Below, one piece after another: positions 40,551-49,851 of a stretch of DNA of 64,000 bases (its first letter is position 1; the number at the start of each line of letters is the position of its first letter). The stretch is from positions 364,001 to 428,000 of the forward strand of contig JACKNM010000003.1 of the NCBI GenBank assembly GCA_024234875.1, read 5' to 3'. The notes under the pieces are model-generated. The model did not search any database. It was not told the DNA's origin and saw only the letters and a program-made list of their open reading frames with translations. The position numbers and the translations under genes are program-made. This stretch comes from Ectothiorhodospiraceae bacterium (GTDB lineage: Bacteria; Pseudomonadota; Gammaproteobacteria; HK1).

Positions 40551-43223
40551 TCACTCCAGGCAGTAGCGCATCTCGAGGAAACGACCACGCAGGGCCGCGA
40601 CCCGCTCGCGCCAGTGTCCGGCCGGGCGGTGCTCGCCCTCGCGAACGATCTCGGCGACGAGGTCGGCCAGCGCGGTGAAGTCGGCCGGCTCCATGCCGAA
40701 GCGCGTCATCTCCTGGGTGCCCATGCGGACCCCGCTGGCGGCGGCGAAGCTCGGATCGTCGTGGAACGCCTGCGGGTTGGTGATGACGTTGTTGGCCTCG
40801 AGCAGCGAGGCCAGCAGGTCGCCGCGGGCGCGCGCGCCGCGCAGCAGCACCTGGTGGGTCTCGGTGTAACCGAGCGCCGGATCGCCCTCGAGCACCAGCC
40901 CCTGCGCGGCGAGGCCGGCGGCGAACGCGCGCGCGTTGGCCACCACCTGGTGTGGGTAGGTGTCGCGGAACGCCAGCATCTCGTAGGTCGCTCCCAGCAG
41001 CCCGAGCAATGTGCCGAGATGGTGGTTGCTCACGTGGCCCGGGAAGGCACGGCTCTCGATGTGTCGCCACAACTCCTCGAAGCAAGACCCCGGCCCGATG
41101 TTGCTGAGGATGACGCCGCGCTGCGGCCCGAGGTACGTCTTGTGGGTCGAGCCGGTGACGATGTCCGCGCCCTCGGCCAGCGGATCCTGGAATGCCGGCC
41201 CGAGCAGGCCGAGCACGTGGGCACCGTCGTACATGACGAACGGGCGACGCGGGTCGTCGCGACCGAAGTGCTCGTGCACGAAGTCGACGATCTCGGCCAC
41301 CGGCTCACGGTGGACGATGACGCTGCGGCCGAACACGACGAGCTCGGGCCGGGTCTGCGCGATCAGGGCCTTGGTGGCCGCGACGTCGATGCGCTGCGGA
41401 CAACCGGGCTCGAAGGGGAAGTGCTCGACCGCTGGCCGACCGGTTCGCGGATCGGCCGCGACGTAGTTCTTGAGCGCCCCCGCGACCTGGGCGCTCAGGT
41501 GCCCGCCCTTGTTGAGGTCGTGCACCAGCACCCGCGCGATGGGCTCCGACGGGCGGCCCGGGCGGTGGCGGTTGCGGAACTGCTTGAGCGCGTCGTAGAC
41601 GACGTCGTTCGCCATCTGCCCGGAGATCACCCGCACCTCCGCCCGGGTGCACTGGAAGTGCTCGCGCAGGCTCGCGACGAGCGCCTCCTCCTGCTCCATG
41701 ATCCAGGCCGTGCCCTTGTAGTAGCGCACCTCGGGCGCGCTCGGGCCGAGGGCGCGCACGCGGTTGTGCTCGTTGTAACGCCCGGCGGGATCGGTGGCGC
41801 ACAGGCGCTCGACGAAGGGCGAGACGCACTGCTCGGACGGGATCAGGTTGATGCACTGGGTGCGACGCCAGCGGTGGTTGTCCTCGGCGCTGGCGGCGAG
41901 CGCGGCGGCGAGCCAGCGTGGGTCGCCGTCGACTCTCGCGGGCGTCGGCGCGGGCTCGAAGCCGCGGTAGGCTCGAGCGTAGGGTGCGGCCGGCCAGAGG
42001 TTGCGCTCGACCAGCTCGACGTCCATTCGTGCGCCGCGGGCGTCGACCACCTCGAGCACCACCGGGCGGTCGGAGCGATAACGCAGCGATGCGTCGATCA
42101 GCGCCAGCCCGATCGGGCGGAGGTCGTGCTCGTCGGCGGGCACCGCGGTGATGCCCTCGCCGTAGAAGCGCGTCGCCGGCACGGTCGTGCCCGAGGTCAC
42201 GAATCCTACGTCGCGCCCCTCGTGCTCGACCCGATACCCCGCGCGCAACGGTCGGCGGCCGGTGAACGCGGCAATCGGCTGGACCAGGCGTGGCAGGGCG
42301 CGCGCGCTCGGCAGCAGATCGTCCTCGCCACGGCGTAGCGCCACCGCCTCCTCGCGCTGGTGCTCGAGCGCGGCCTGCCCGACGAAGGGGACGGTGCCGT
42401 TCGCGCGTACCGCGAAGCGTGCGAGCCCGTTGGCGAAGACCGGGATGGGGTCTCCGTCGGGGTCGGTGCCGAGCTCGTGGCCGTAGAGGGGCAGCCCGGC
42501 CTCGAGGCGCAGCGAGTCGCGGGCCCCGAGCCCGACCGGGACCGCGCCCGCCGCCACCAGCCGCTCCCAGAGCGCCACCGCCCGCTCGGCCGGGGGAAAG
42601 AGCTCGAAGCAGATCGACTCGCCGGTGTAGCCGGTGCGCGCGACCACCACCTCGGCGTCGTCGATGCGCACGGTGGTGAGACGGTTGCGCTTCGGCTCGG
42701 GCAGGGCCGAGGCACCGAGCACCTCGGTCAGGATGCCCGCCGAGTGAGGGCCCTGGAGCGAGATCATCGCCACTCGCTCGCTCTCGTCGACCATCTCGCA
42801 GCCGTCGCCGGGCGGGGTGTGCTCGGCGATCCAGGCCAGATCCCTGGCGCGATTCGAGGCGTTGACGACCAGCAGGAATGCCTCGTCGGCGAGGCGATAG
42901 AGGTAGGCGTCGTCGACCGCGCCGCCGTGCTCGTCGGCGAGAAAGGTGTACTGCGCCTCGCCCGGGCGCAGCGCCGCGGCGTCGTTGGTCAGTAGATGGA
43001 GCAGCACCGCCTCGGCGCGCGGACCGCTGAATCGCAACCGCCCCATGTGCGACACGTCGAACAGCCCCGCGTGGCGCCGCGTCGCGAGGTGCTCGGCGAT
43101 GATGCCGGTCTTGTACTGCACCGGCATCTCGTAGCCGCCGAACTCGACCATGCGGCCGCCGGCCGCGACGTGCCAGGCGTGGAGGACCGTCCGTCCGGGG
43201 CGAGGGGAGGGGGAGTCGCTCAT
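40551..43223 (-). CDS. GcvT-SHMT fusion: aminomethyltransferase joined to serine hydroxymethyltransferase-like domain
   Basis: An 890-residue protein with two folate/glycine enzymes in one chain. Residues 1 to about 375 are a GcvT aminomethyltransferase: VEFGGYEMPVQYKTGIIAEH, LFDVSHMG, VVNASN, ARTGYTGESICFELF, RLEAGLPLYGHEL, and the GFVTSGTTVPA barrel. Residues from about 395 are a divergent PLP enzyme of the SHMT family, with INLIPSEQCVSP, YDGAHVLGLLG and the PLP lysine K695 in GSTHKTYLGPQRG. The linkage suggests direct C1 handover between glycine cleavage and serine formation. No gcvH or gcvP lies in the window. Start ATG 43223. Confidence 0.85.
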   Translation of the reverse strand: MSDSPSPRPGRTVLHAWHVAAGGRMVEFGGYEMPVQYKTGIIAEHLATRRHAGLFDVSHMGRLRFSGPRAEAVLLHLLTNDAAALRPGEAQYTFLADEHGGAVDDAYLYRLADEAFLLVVNASNRARDLAWIAEHTPPGDGCEMVDESERVAMISLQGPHSAGILTEVLGASALPEPKRNRLTTVRIDDAEVVVARTGYTGESICFELFPPAERAVALWERLVAAGAVPVGLGARDSLRLEAGLPLYGHELGTDPDGDPIPVFANGLARFAVRANGTVPFVGQAALEHQREEAVALRRGEDDLLPSARALPRLVQPIAAFTGRRPLRAGYRVEHEGRDVGFVTSGTTVPATRFYGEGITAVPADEHDLRPIGLALIDASLRYRSDRPVVLEVVDARGARMDVELVERNLWPAAPYARAYRGFEPAPTPARVDGDPRWLAAALAASAEDNHRWRRTQCINLIPSEQCVSPFVERLCATDPAGRYNEHNRVRALGPSAPEVRYYKGTAWIMEQEEALVASLREHFQCTRAEVRVISGQMANDVVYDALKQFRNRHRPGRPSEPIARVLVHDLNKGGHLSAQVAGALKNYVAADPRTGRPAVEHFPFEPGCPQRIDVAATKALIAQTRPELVVFGRSVIVHREPVAEIVDFVHEHFGRDDPRRPFVMYDGAHVLGLLGPAFQDPLAEGADIVTGSTHKTYLGPQRGVILSNIGPGSCFEELWRHIESRAFPGHVSNHHLGTLLGLLGATYEMLAFRDTYPHQVVANARAFAAGLAAQGLVLEGDPALGYTETHQVLLRGARARGDLLASLLEANNVITNPQAFHDDPSFAAASGVRMGTQEMTRFGMEPADFTALADLVAEIVREGEHRPAGHWRERVAALRGRFLEMRYCLE

Positions 43224-43305
43224 TGCCTGGGCCTTCGGGACTGCGCGCGGGGCCGGGATGGTACTCGGGCGATGGTGGCGGCGCCACGCGGGAACGACCG
43301 AGGGG

Positions 43306-44325
43306 TCATCCGCCGATGTACGACATCTCGATCTTCGGCAGGGCGACGGTCGCCTGGTGGCGCAGCTCGGAGTAACGGTCAGCCCGGCGTGACCACAGCC
43401 CGGCGATGGCGGTCGCGAGCTGCGCGTCGGATGCGCCCTCGCGCAGCAGGCGGCGGAAGTCGGTGCCCTCGGTGGCGAACAGGCAGGTGTAGATCTTGCC
43501 CTCGGCGGACAGGCGGGCGCGGGTGCAGGTGCCGCAGAAGGCCTGGGTGACGGAGGTGATGACACCGACCTCGCCCGCGCCGTCGCGATATCGCCAACGG
43601 CGCGCCACCTCGCCGCGGTAGTTCGGGTTGGCGGGCTCGAGCGGGTAGACGGCGTCGATCCGGGCGATGATCTCGCGCGCCGGCACCACGTCGTCGAGCC
43701 GCCAGCCGTTGCTGGCGCCGACGTCCATGAACTCGATGAAGCGCACGATGTGGCCGGTGCCGCGGAACCGCGCCGCCATGTCGACGATGCCGTCGTCGTT
43801 CAGCCCGCGCTTGACCACCATGTTGATCTTCACCGGGCGCAGACCCGCGGCGTCGGCGTTGTCGATCGCGACGAGCACCGGCTCCACCGGGAAGCCGACG
43901 TCGTTCATCGACTGGAACGTGGTGTCGTCGACCGAGTCCAGGCTCACCGTGATCCGCTCGAGTCCCGCATCGCGCAGGGCGCGCGCCTTCGCCACGGTGA
44001 GGAGCGAGCCGTTGGTGGTGAGGCTGATGTCCTCGACGCCGTCGATCCGGGCCAGCATCTCGACCAGCCGCTCGAGGTCGCGGCGTAGCAGCGGCTCACC
44101 GCCGGTGAGCCGGAGCTTGCGCACGCCGGCGTCGACGAACAGCCGCGCCAGGCGCGTGATCTCCTCGAACGAGAGCAGATCTCGCCGGCTCATGAACCGA
44201 TGCCGCGCCCCGAAGACCTCCTTCGGCATGCAGTAGCTGCAGCGGAAGTTGCAGCGGTCCGTCACCGAGATGCGGAGATCACGGAGCGCTCGGCCTCGGG
44301 TGTCGGTGACTCGCTCGGTGGTCAT
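43306..44325 (-). CDS. moaA: GTP 3',8-cyclase MoaA (molybdopterin synthesis)
   Basis: A 339-residue radical SAM enzyme with the CxxxCxxC site C25/C29/C32 (TDRCNFRCSYCMP). The C-terminal second cluster is present (FCGTCTRARLSAEGKIYTC), and the C-terminus ends in GG as active MoaA does. It makes the cyclic intermediate of the molybdenum cofactor from GTP. No other moa genes are nearby. It follows the creatininase-family gene by 72 bp and precedes the GcvT-SHMT gene by 82 bp, so co-transcription is possible. Confidence 0.95.
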   Translation of the reverse strand: MTTERVTDTRGRALRDLRISVTDRCNFRCSYCMPKEVFGARHRFMSRRDLLSFEEITRLARLFVDAGVRKLRLTGGEPLLRRDLERLVEMLARIDGVEDISLTTNGSLLTVAKARALRDAGLERITVSLDSVDDTTFQSMNDVGFPVEPVLVAIDNADAAGLRPVKINMVVKRGLNDDGIVDMAARFRGTGHIVRFIEFMDVGASNGWRLDDVVPAREIIARIDAVYPLEPANPNYRGEVARRWRYRDGAGEVGVITSVTQAFCGTCTRARLSAEGKIYTCLFATEGTDFRRLLREGASDAQLATAIAGLWSRRADRYSELRHQATVALPKIEMSYIGG

Positions 44326-44397
44326 CGGTGGTCTCGTGGCGGCGGCTCGGCCCGCGATCCGTCGAGCATCGAAATCTACCTCAGGCCCGTGCCGTCC

Positions 44398-45147
44398 TCA
44401 CGCCGCGGCCAGGAACTCGCGATAGTCGCGGGCCACGTCCGCCACCGCCGCCTCGTAGAGCCGTCGGCCCGCCTCCACCGTCGCGAGCGACGGATCGGAC
44501 CCGATGCGCCCGTCCGGGAAGCGACGGCGGTAGTCCTCGGCGTCGTAGAAGGTGCCGGTCGGCGCGACCCTGGGCGACATCTCCGCCTGCTTCACGTGGT
44601 CGGGGTAGGCGAAGAAGGTGAGCGACACCTCCGACGGCGTGGCGTGGCTGCCCTCGACGCCCGCGAACAGCTCCTTCGAGAGCTGCTGCACCCCGGGTGC
44701 CATGTACCAGTTCGAGAGCTTGCAGCGGATGCCGCCGTGGTTCGCGCCCTCGCGGACCATGCTGGTCTGGGCGTAGATCTCGGAGAACGCCGCGGTCACG
44801 GTGGCGACGTTGCCGCCATGGCCGTTGAGGAAGTAGAAGCGGTCGAACCCGTGCCGCGCGAGCGAGAGCACGACGTCGTTCAGCAGCGCGATGAGGGTCG
44901 AGGGGCGCAGCGTGACCGAGCCCGGGAAGGCGAGATGGTGCTGTGCCATGCCGATGCTCACCGTCGGCGCGACCAGGGCGTCGGCCGCCTCGCCGACCCC
45001 GCGGGCGATGACCTCGGGGCAGATGGCGTCGGTGCCGATCATGCCGTTCGGGCCGTGCTGCTCGGTCGAGCCGATGGGGATGATGACGCCGGTGGAGCGG
45101 CGCAGATACGCCTCGACCTCGGCCCAGGTGGAGAGCTGGAGCTGCAT
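44398..45147 (-). CDS. Creatininase-family amidohydrolase
   Basis: A 249-residue metal-dependent hydrolase. Metal ligands E29, H31 and D40 (STEQHGPNGMIGTD), the NGHGGN loop and the GSHATPSEVS stretch mark the creatininase family. Members open cyclic amides (creatinine, formamido-pyrimidines, mycofactocin precursor). The neighbours do not point to a substrate. ATG 45147 is chosen; the longer open frame upstream is Arg/Cys-rich and unlike the family. Confidence 0.85.
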   Translation of the reverse strand: MQLQLSTWAEVEAYLRRSTGVIIPIGSTEQHGPNGMIGTDAICPEVIARGVGEAADALVAPTVSIGMAQHHLAFPGSVTLRPSTLIALLNDVVLSLARHGFDRFYFLNGHGGNVATVTAAFSEIYAQTSMVREGANHGGIRCKLSNWYMAPGVQQLSKELFAGVEGSHATPSEVSLTFFAYPDHVKQAEMSPRVAPTGTFYDAEDYRRRFPDGRIGSDPSLATVEAGRRLYEAAVADVARDYREFLAAA

Positions 45148-45223
45148 GGGAACGCCTCGCGCTGCGGGGCAGGCAAGGTCGCACATCGCCTCGGCGCGGT
45201 AAACACCCGCCGGCGCGCAGTCC

Positions 45224-46561
45224 TCAGGTGGTCGGAGCGATCCGTCGGGCGACACGGTCGAAGCGCACCGCGAGCGCCAGCGCGGCGACCAGCGCCCCGC
45301 CGAGCACACCCCCCATCAGCCCCGGCGCACCCATGTCGGCGCGCACCGACAGCCAGTAGCCGAGCGGCACCATGACCGCCCAGAACGAGACCATGTAGAC
45401 GAGGGTGGCGGGCCAGACGTCGGCCATTCCGCGCAACGCCCCGATCAGCACGCCGTGCGCGCCGTCGGCGACCAGCGCCATGCTCGCCACCACCAGCGTC
45501 GCCGCGGTGAGCGCCAGCACCACCGGATCGTCGACATACAGCCCCGCGAGCTCGCGCGGGAGCAGCGCGAAGCCGAGGGCGACCAGGGCCATGGTCCCGA
45601 GCCCGAGGCCGAGCGCGACCCATCCGGCCACCCGCGCGCCGCGCGCCTCGCCCCGGCCGACCGCGTGACCCACCCGTACGCTGGCCGCGGTGCCGCAACC
45701 GACCGCGATCATGAAACCGGTCGACAGCAGGTTCACCGCGACCTGATAGGCGGCGACGTGCCGGGTGCCGAGCCAGCCGGCGATGATGGTCATCGCCGCG
45801 AAGGCCCCGGACTCGAGGCCATGGGCGAGGCTGGTCGGCAGCCCGATGCGACGCAGCCGCGCGCCGAGCCCCGAGGGCGGAGCGCCGGGCGCGCGCCGCA
45901 GCCCGAAGCGCGTCGCGTCGACCCGCAGCGCGATGTAGGCGCCGACCGCGGCGAAGGTGCACCAACGCACGATGGTCGTCGCCGCCGCAGCGCCCTCGGC
46001 ACCCATCGCGGGCGCGCCGAGATTGCCGTAGACGAGCACCCAGTTGAGCCCGATGTTGAGCACGTTGGCGCCGAGCATGATGACCGTCGCCGGCAACGGG
46101 CGACCGATGCCCTCCAGGAAGAACGTGCAGGTGGCGAACAGCAGCGCGCCGGGGATGCCGAGGCCGAGCACGCCGAGGACCCGGCCTGCGCCGGCCGCGA
46201 GCACCGGCGTCTGCCCGAGGGCGAGCAGCAGTGGCTCGCCGACCTGGCATACCAGGGCGAGGACCACGCCGGCGGCAAGCGCATGGACCAGACCGCTGCG
46301 CAGGACCGCCCCACACTCCTCGGTGCGGCCGGCCCCGTAGGCCTGGGCGGTCAGCACCACGGTGCCCATCAGCAGCCCGAGACCGAGCAGGAACAGCGGG
46401 ACCTGGGGTGAGGCGGCGAGGCCGTACCAGGCGAGGTCCTGGACCCCGTGACGGCCGGTCATCAGCGTGTCCTCGACCACCAGCGCGAGGATGCTCATGC
46501 GTCCGACCATGACCGGCGCGGCGAGCGCGACGGTCTCGCGGAGATGGCGGGTGAGGGTCAT
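45224..46561 (-). CDS. MATE family efflux protein
   Basis: A 445-residue membrane protein with twelve predicted helices in two homologous halves, of the NorM-like MATE class (PVMVGRMSILALVVEDTLM, and in the second half GMADVWPATLVYMVSFWAVM, each cited in part). It exports cationic drugs or metabolites in exchange for Na+ or H+. It starts 67 bp after the CoA-transferase beta gene on the same strand. Confidence 0.88.
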   Translation of the reverse strand: MTLTRHLRETVALAAPVMVGRMSILALVVEDTLMTGRHGVQDLAWYGLAASPQVPLFLLGLGLLMGTVVLTAQAYGAGRTEECGAVLRSGLVHALAAGVVLALVCQVGEPLLLALGQTPVLAAGAGRVLGVLGLGIPGALLFATCTFFLEGIGRPLPATVIMLGANVLNIGLNWVLVYGNLGAPAMGAEGAAAATTIVRWCTFAAVGAYIALRVDATRFGLRRAPGAPPSGLGARLRRIGLPTSLAHGLESGAFAAMTIIAGWLGTRHVAAYQVAVNLLSTGFMIAVGCGTAASVRVGHAVGRGEARGARVAGWVALGLGLGTMALVALGFALLPRELAGLYVDDPVVLALTAATLVVASMALVADGAHGVLIGALRGMADVWPATLVYMVSFWAVMVPLGYWLSVRADMGAPGLMGGVLGGALVAALALAVRFDRVARRIAPTT

Positions 46562-46628
46562 CGGACTCGCTATCGGGCGCCGACCCGGCGCCGCTCCGGT
46601 GGTGGCTCGTGGTGGCCGCGGGCAGCGA

Positions 46629-47360
46629 TCAGCCGCCGATGCCCAGCACCCGGCGGGCGAAGCCGGGATAGGTCTCCGCGATTGCGGCGCCGACCGACCC
46701 GCGTACCAGCGCGAGGCTCACCGCGTCCGGCTCCGGCGTCGACGGCACCTCCGGCGCCAGGTCGAAGTCGAACCCGGTCTCGGCCCGCACCTCGTCGACA
46801 TCGTGCCCCGGATGGACGCTGCACAAGCGGAAGCGGCGGCGCGCACGGTCGAACTCGAAGATCGCCTTGCCGGTGACCAGGGCGTGGGGGCCGCCGGGGC
46901 GGTAGACGTTGGGCGGGCTGGAGCCGGGGGCGCTCACGAAGTCGACCCGGGGAACCAGGTTGCGACGGCTGTGCTCGAGCGCGAACAGGATTACCCGTGG
47001 CACCACGAAGTACATGTAGGCGGAGCCGAACGAGCCCGGGAAGCGGACCTTCGACCGCGGGTAATCGCCGACGCCGACGAGGTTGATGTTGGCCTCGCCG
47101 TCGATCTGCGCGCCACCGAGGAAGAAGGCGTCGATGCGGCCCTGACCGGCGCAGTCGAACAGCTCGCGCCCGCCGTCGGTGAACGCGCTGTGGCGCTCAC
47201 TGCCGAGCAGCGAGACGCGCAGCCGGCCGCCGGAGCGCTCGCGCGCGAGCAGGGCGGCGGCGCCGGGGATCGGGGAGGCGGCGCCGACCGCGACGTGGCC
47301 GAGCCCGTCGAGCATGCCGGCGATGGCGACGACCAACAGCTCCTCGAGCCGCGCGCTCAT
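46629..47360 (-). CDS. CoA-transferase family beta subunit (IpdB/GctB-like)
   Basis: A 243-residue subunit with the family blocks LDGLGHVAVGAASPIPGAA, DGGRELFDCAGQGRIDAFF and GGAQIDGEANINLVGVGDY. These resemble IpdB/GctB proteins that act with an alpha subunit on CoA thioesters (glutaconyl-CoA, or ring-opened steroid intermediates). Catalytic competence cannot be judged by eye. Its ATG overlaps the stop of the alpha subunit by 4 bp. Confidence 0.75.
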   Translation of the reverse strand: MSARLEELLVVAIAGMLDGLGHVAVGAASPIPGAAALLARERSGGRLRVSLLGSERHSAFTDGGRELFDCAGQGRIDAFFLGGAQIDGEANINLVGVGDYPRSKVRFPGSFGSAYMYFVVPRVILFALEHSRRNLVPRVDFVSAPGSSPPNVYRPGGPHALVTGKAIFEFDRARRRFRLCSVHPGHDVDEVRAETGFDFDLAPEVPSTPEPDAVSLALVRGSVGAAIAETYPGFARRVLGIGG

Positions 47361-48175
47361 GCGCCGACCGCCTCCGGGGTCGCGAGTTGCCGGCCGAGCC
47401 AGGCGGCGAAGCCTTCCTCGGTGCGCGCCATCTCCGCGTACGCGGCGAGCGCGGCGCGATCCGGCGGGTAGCGCCCGAACAGCCCGTTGGGGCGGGCGCC
47501 TGCGGGCACGCACGCCACCGCCTCGACATAGAGCGCGGGAATGGTGCCGGCGGCCAGCGCCGGGTCGTCGAGGAGGCGTCCGTCGACGATCTCCTCCACC
47601 GTGACCAGGGTGCGGCGGGCGGCGTGGGCCATCAGCATCAGCTCGCGGCGAATGCCGATCCACACGTTGCCCTCGCGGTCCGCCATCGGCGCGTGGAGCA
47701 GCGCCACGTCCGGCGCCAGGGCCGGGACCACGAGCACCGGGTCGTCGACGCCGAAGGGGTTGTCGATCACCTTCCAGTCGGGGCGATTGGGCACCAGATC
47801 GCTGCCGATCACTCCGCGCAGCGGCATGAACGGCGCGCCCTTCTCTGCCGCCTGCAGCGCCGCGTGAATCGCCGGGCAGGTGGCGTCGCGCATCTCGATC
47901 GTCCCGGCGCGCAGCGCCGCCTGGAACCGGGGCGCGGCGCCCTGCTCGCCGAGACTGACCGCGGCGGCCTCGACGATGCCCACGCAGCCGGCGCCGATCA
48001 GCACGTCGCCCTGGAACCCGAGCTGGGGTACCGCGACCAGATGCAGCTCGCGGGCACCGCGGGCGGCGAGCGCGAGGATGGTGGCGATGGAGCAGCCCGA
48101 GTAGTCCGGCGCGAGCGCGATGCAGGCGCCGTCGGGGACTCGGGCGGCGAGGGTGGCGGCGCTCTCGGCGGTCAT
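47357..48175 (-). CDS. CoA-transferase family alpha subunit (IpdA/GctA-like)
   Basis: A 272-residue partner of the beta subunit, with DGACIALAPDYSGCSIATI, GVIGSDLVPNRPDWKVIDNPF and the APDVALLHAPMADREGNVWI block usual in this family. The pair forms an alpha2beta2-type enzyme. ATG 48175 follows a weak ribosome site. It is divergent from dsbB with 163 bp between, and leads the alpha-beta-MATE group. Confidence 0.75.
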   Translation of the reverse strand: MTAESAATLAARVPDGACIALAPDYSGCSIATILALAARGARELHLVAVPQLGFQGDVLIGAGCVGIVEAAAVSLGEQGAAPRFQAALRAGTIEMRDATCPAIHAALQAAEKGAPFMPLRGVIGSDLVPNRPDWKVIDNPFGVDDPVLVVPALAPDVALLHAPMADREGNVWIGIRRELMLMAHAARRTLVTVEEIVDGRLLDDPALAAGTIPALYVEAVACVPAGARPNGLFGRYPPDRAALAAYAEMARTEEGFAAWLGRQLATPEAVGA

Positions 48176-48338
48176 CGGCGGATCCTCGTCGACGCCGGCG
48201 GTCGACCGACGAAGTGTGCGGGCCGGGGAGTATAGAGGACCGCCCGGCGAGCTGCCGAGGCAGCCCGGACGCATCCGGGAGCTGCTAGAGTAGCGAGCCG
48301 CCGGTCGGTTCGGCGGGTCCGCGAAGAGAGTCCTGACC

Positions 48339-48851
48339 GTGTCCCAACGCGCCCTGTTCGTCGCCGGTTTCCTGTTCTGCGTCGCGCTGATGGCGACGGC
48401 GCTGTACTTCCAGTACGTCGAGCGTCTCGAGCCGTGCCCGCTCTGCATCATCCAGCGGGTGCTGGTGATCGCGGTCGGGGTGGTGATGCTGGTCGCCGCC
48501 ATTCACGATCCGCGCGGCTTCGGGCGCCGCGTCTACGGGCTGGTGCTCGCCGTGTTGGCGGTGGCCGGCGTCGGCGTGGCCGGGCGCCATGTGTGGTTGC
48601 AGAGCCTGCCGCCGGACCAGGTGCCTGCCTGCGGTCCCGGAATCGAGTACCTGATGAAGAGCTTCCCGATGTGGGAGGCGCTGCGCATCGTGTTCGAGGG
48701 CTCGGGCGAGTGCGCCGAGAAGCAATGGTCGTTCCTGGGGCTGACCATCCCGGGCTGGACGCTGGTCATCTTCTGCGGCCTGACCCTGCTCGCGTTGTGG
48801 CTGGTGCTCTCGCGCCCGCCTCGACGCGATTCGCGTCCGTCCTGGCGCTGA
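48339..48851 (+). CDS. dsbB: Disulfide bond formation protein DsbB
   Basis: A 170-residue four-helix membrane protein. The first periplasmic loop carries C33-P-L-C36 and the second pair is C98 and C125, the full set that re-oxidises DsbA and passes electrons to quinone. Start is GTG 48339. It is followed by the aminotransferase gene after 85 bp. Confidence 0.92.
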   Translation: MSQRALFVAGFLFCVALMATALYFQYVERLEPCPLCIIQRVLVIAVGVVMLVAAIHDPRGFGRRVYGLVLAVLAVAGVGVAGRHVWLQSLPPDQVPACGPGIEYLMKSFPMWEALRIVFEGSGECAEKQWSFLGLTIPGWTLVIFCGLTLLALWLVLSRPPRRDSRPSWR

Positions 48852-48936
48852 TCGGCGCCGGACCCGAGGACCACCGGTACCTGCCGCGCGAGCGGGCCGG
48901 ACCGGACACCACCGACAACCACCACGGAGATCCCCG

Positions 48937-49851
48937 ATGGCCAAGGGTACGCACGAGTACGTCGACGATCCGCGCAACGCCGAGATCCTGATCTCGGTGA
49001 ACGGCGAGCTCGTGCCGCGCGCGCGCGCGGTGGTCTCGGTCTTCGACAGTGGCTTCGTGCTCGGCGACGGGGTGTGGGAGGGGCTGCGTCTGCACAACGG
49101 GAAGGTCGCGTTCCTCGACGCCCATCTCGACCGCCTCTACGAGGGCGCGAAGGCGCTCGACCTCGACATCGGCCTCGACCGTGCGGCGCTGACGGCGCGA
49201 ATCGACGAGGTGGTCGCGGCCAACGGCATGCGCGACGGGGTGCACATCCGGCTGATGATCTCGCGCGGGGTGAAGGCGACGCCGTACCAGGACCCGCGGG
49301 TGACCATCGGTCCGGCCACCATCGTCATCATCCCGGAGCACAAGACGGCGAGCCCCGAGGTGGCGCGGCGCGGTGTTCGGCTGTTCACGGTGCACGTGCG
49401 CCGGCCTGCGCCGGACATCCAGGACCAGAAGATCAACAGCCACTCCAAGCTCAACTGCATCCTCGCCTGCATCCAGGCGACGAAGGCCGGCGCCGACGAG
49501 GCGCTGATGCTCGACCAGCGTGGCTTCGTCGCGACCTGCAACTCGACCCACTTCTTCATCGTGCGTCGTGGCGAGGTGTGGACCTCCGGTGGGGGCTACT
49601 GCCTCGGCGGCATCACCCGCGGCAACGTCATTCGCCTGTGCCGCGAGAACGACATCCCGGTCTTCGAGCGCGACTTCAGCCTGACCGACGTGTACGGCGC
49701 CGACGAGTCGTTCGTCACCGGGACCTTCGCCGGCGTCGCACCGGTGTCGGAGATCGACGGCCGAGTCATCGGCAGCGGGGAGCGCGGGCCGCTCACCGAG
49801 CGTCTGCAAGGGCTCTATCGTGCCCTGATCGAGCGGGAGTGCACGGCCTGA
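48937..49851 (+). CDS. Class IV (branched-chain/D-amino acid type) aminotransferase
   Basis: A 304-residue PLP enzyme of fold type IV: FDSGFVLGDGVWEGLRLHNGK at the front, KINSHSKLNCILA in the middle, and DEALMLDQRGFVATCNSTHFF followed by the RGNVIRLC and FVTGTFAGVAPV blocks. The PLP lysine is probably K165 or K171 in the middle block. It transfers amino groups between branched-chain or D-amino acids and 2-oxo acids. Stop and next start overlap (TGATG), coupling it to the sulfotransferase-like gene. Confidence 0.85.
   Translation: MAKGTHEYVDDPRNAEILISVNGELVPRARAVVSVFDSGFVLGDGVWEGLRLHNGKVAFLDAHLDRLYEGAKALDLDIGLDRAALTARIDEVVAANGMRDGVHIRLMISRGVKATPYQDPRVTIGPATIVIIPEHKTASPEVARRGVRLFTVHVRRPAPDIQDQKINSHSKLNCILACIQATKAGADEALMLDQRGFVATCNSTHFFIVRRGEVWTSGGGYCLGGITRGNVIRLCRENDIPVFERDFSLTDVYGADESFVTGTFAGVAPVSEIDGRVIGSGERGPLTERLQGLYRALIERECTA

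Noticed and set aside
40467..42338. A 623-codon plus-strand frame opposite the GcvT-SHMT gene
   Set aside because: Antisense of a clearly coding frame with PLP and folate motifs; no ribosome site and no recognisable domain.
43224..43305. Possible glycine riboswitch before the GcvT-SHMT gene
   Set aside because: Only 82 bp are available and the conserved glycine aptamer core could not be found.
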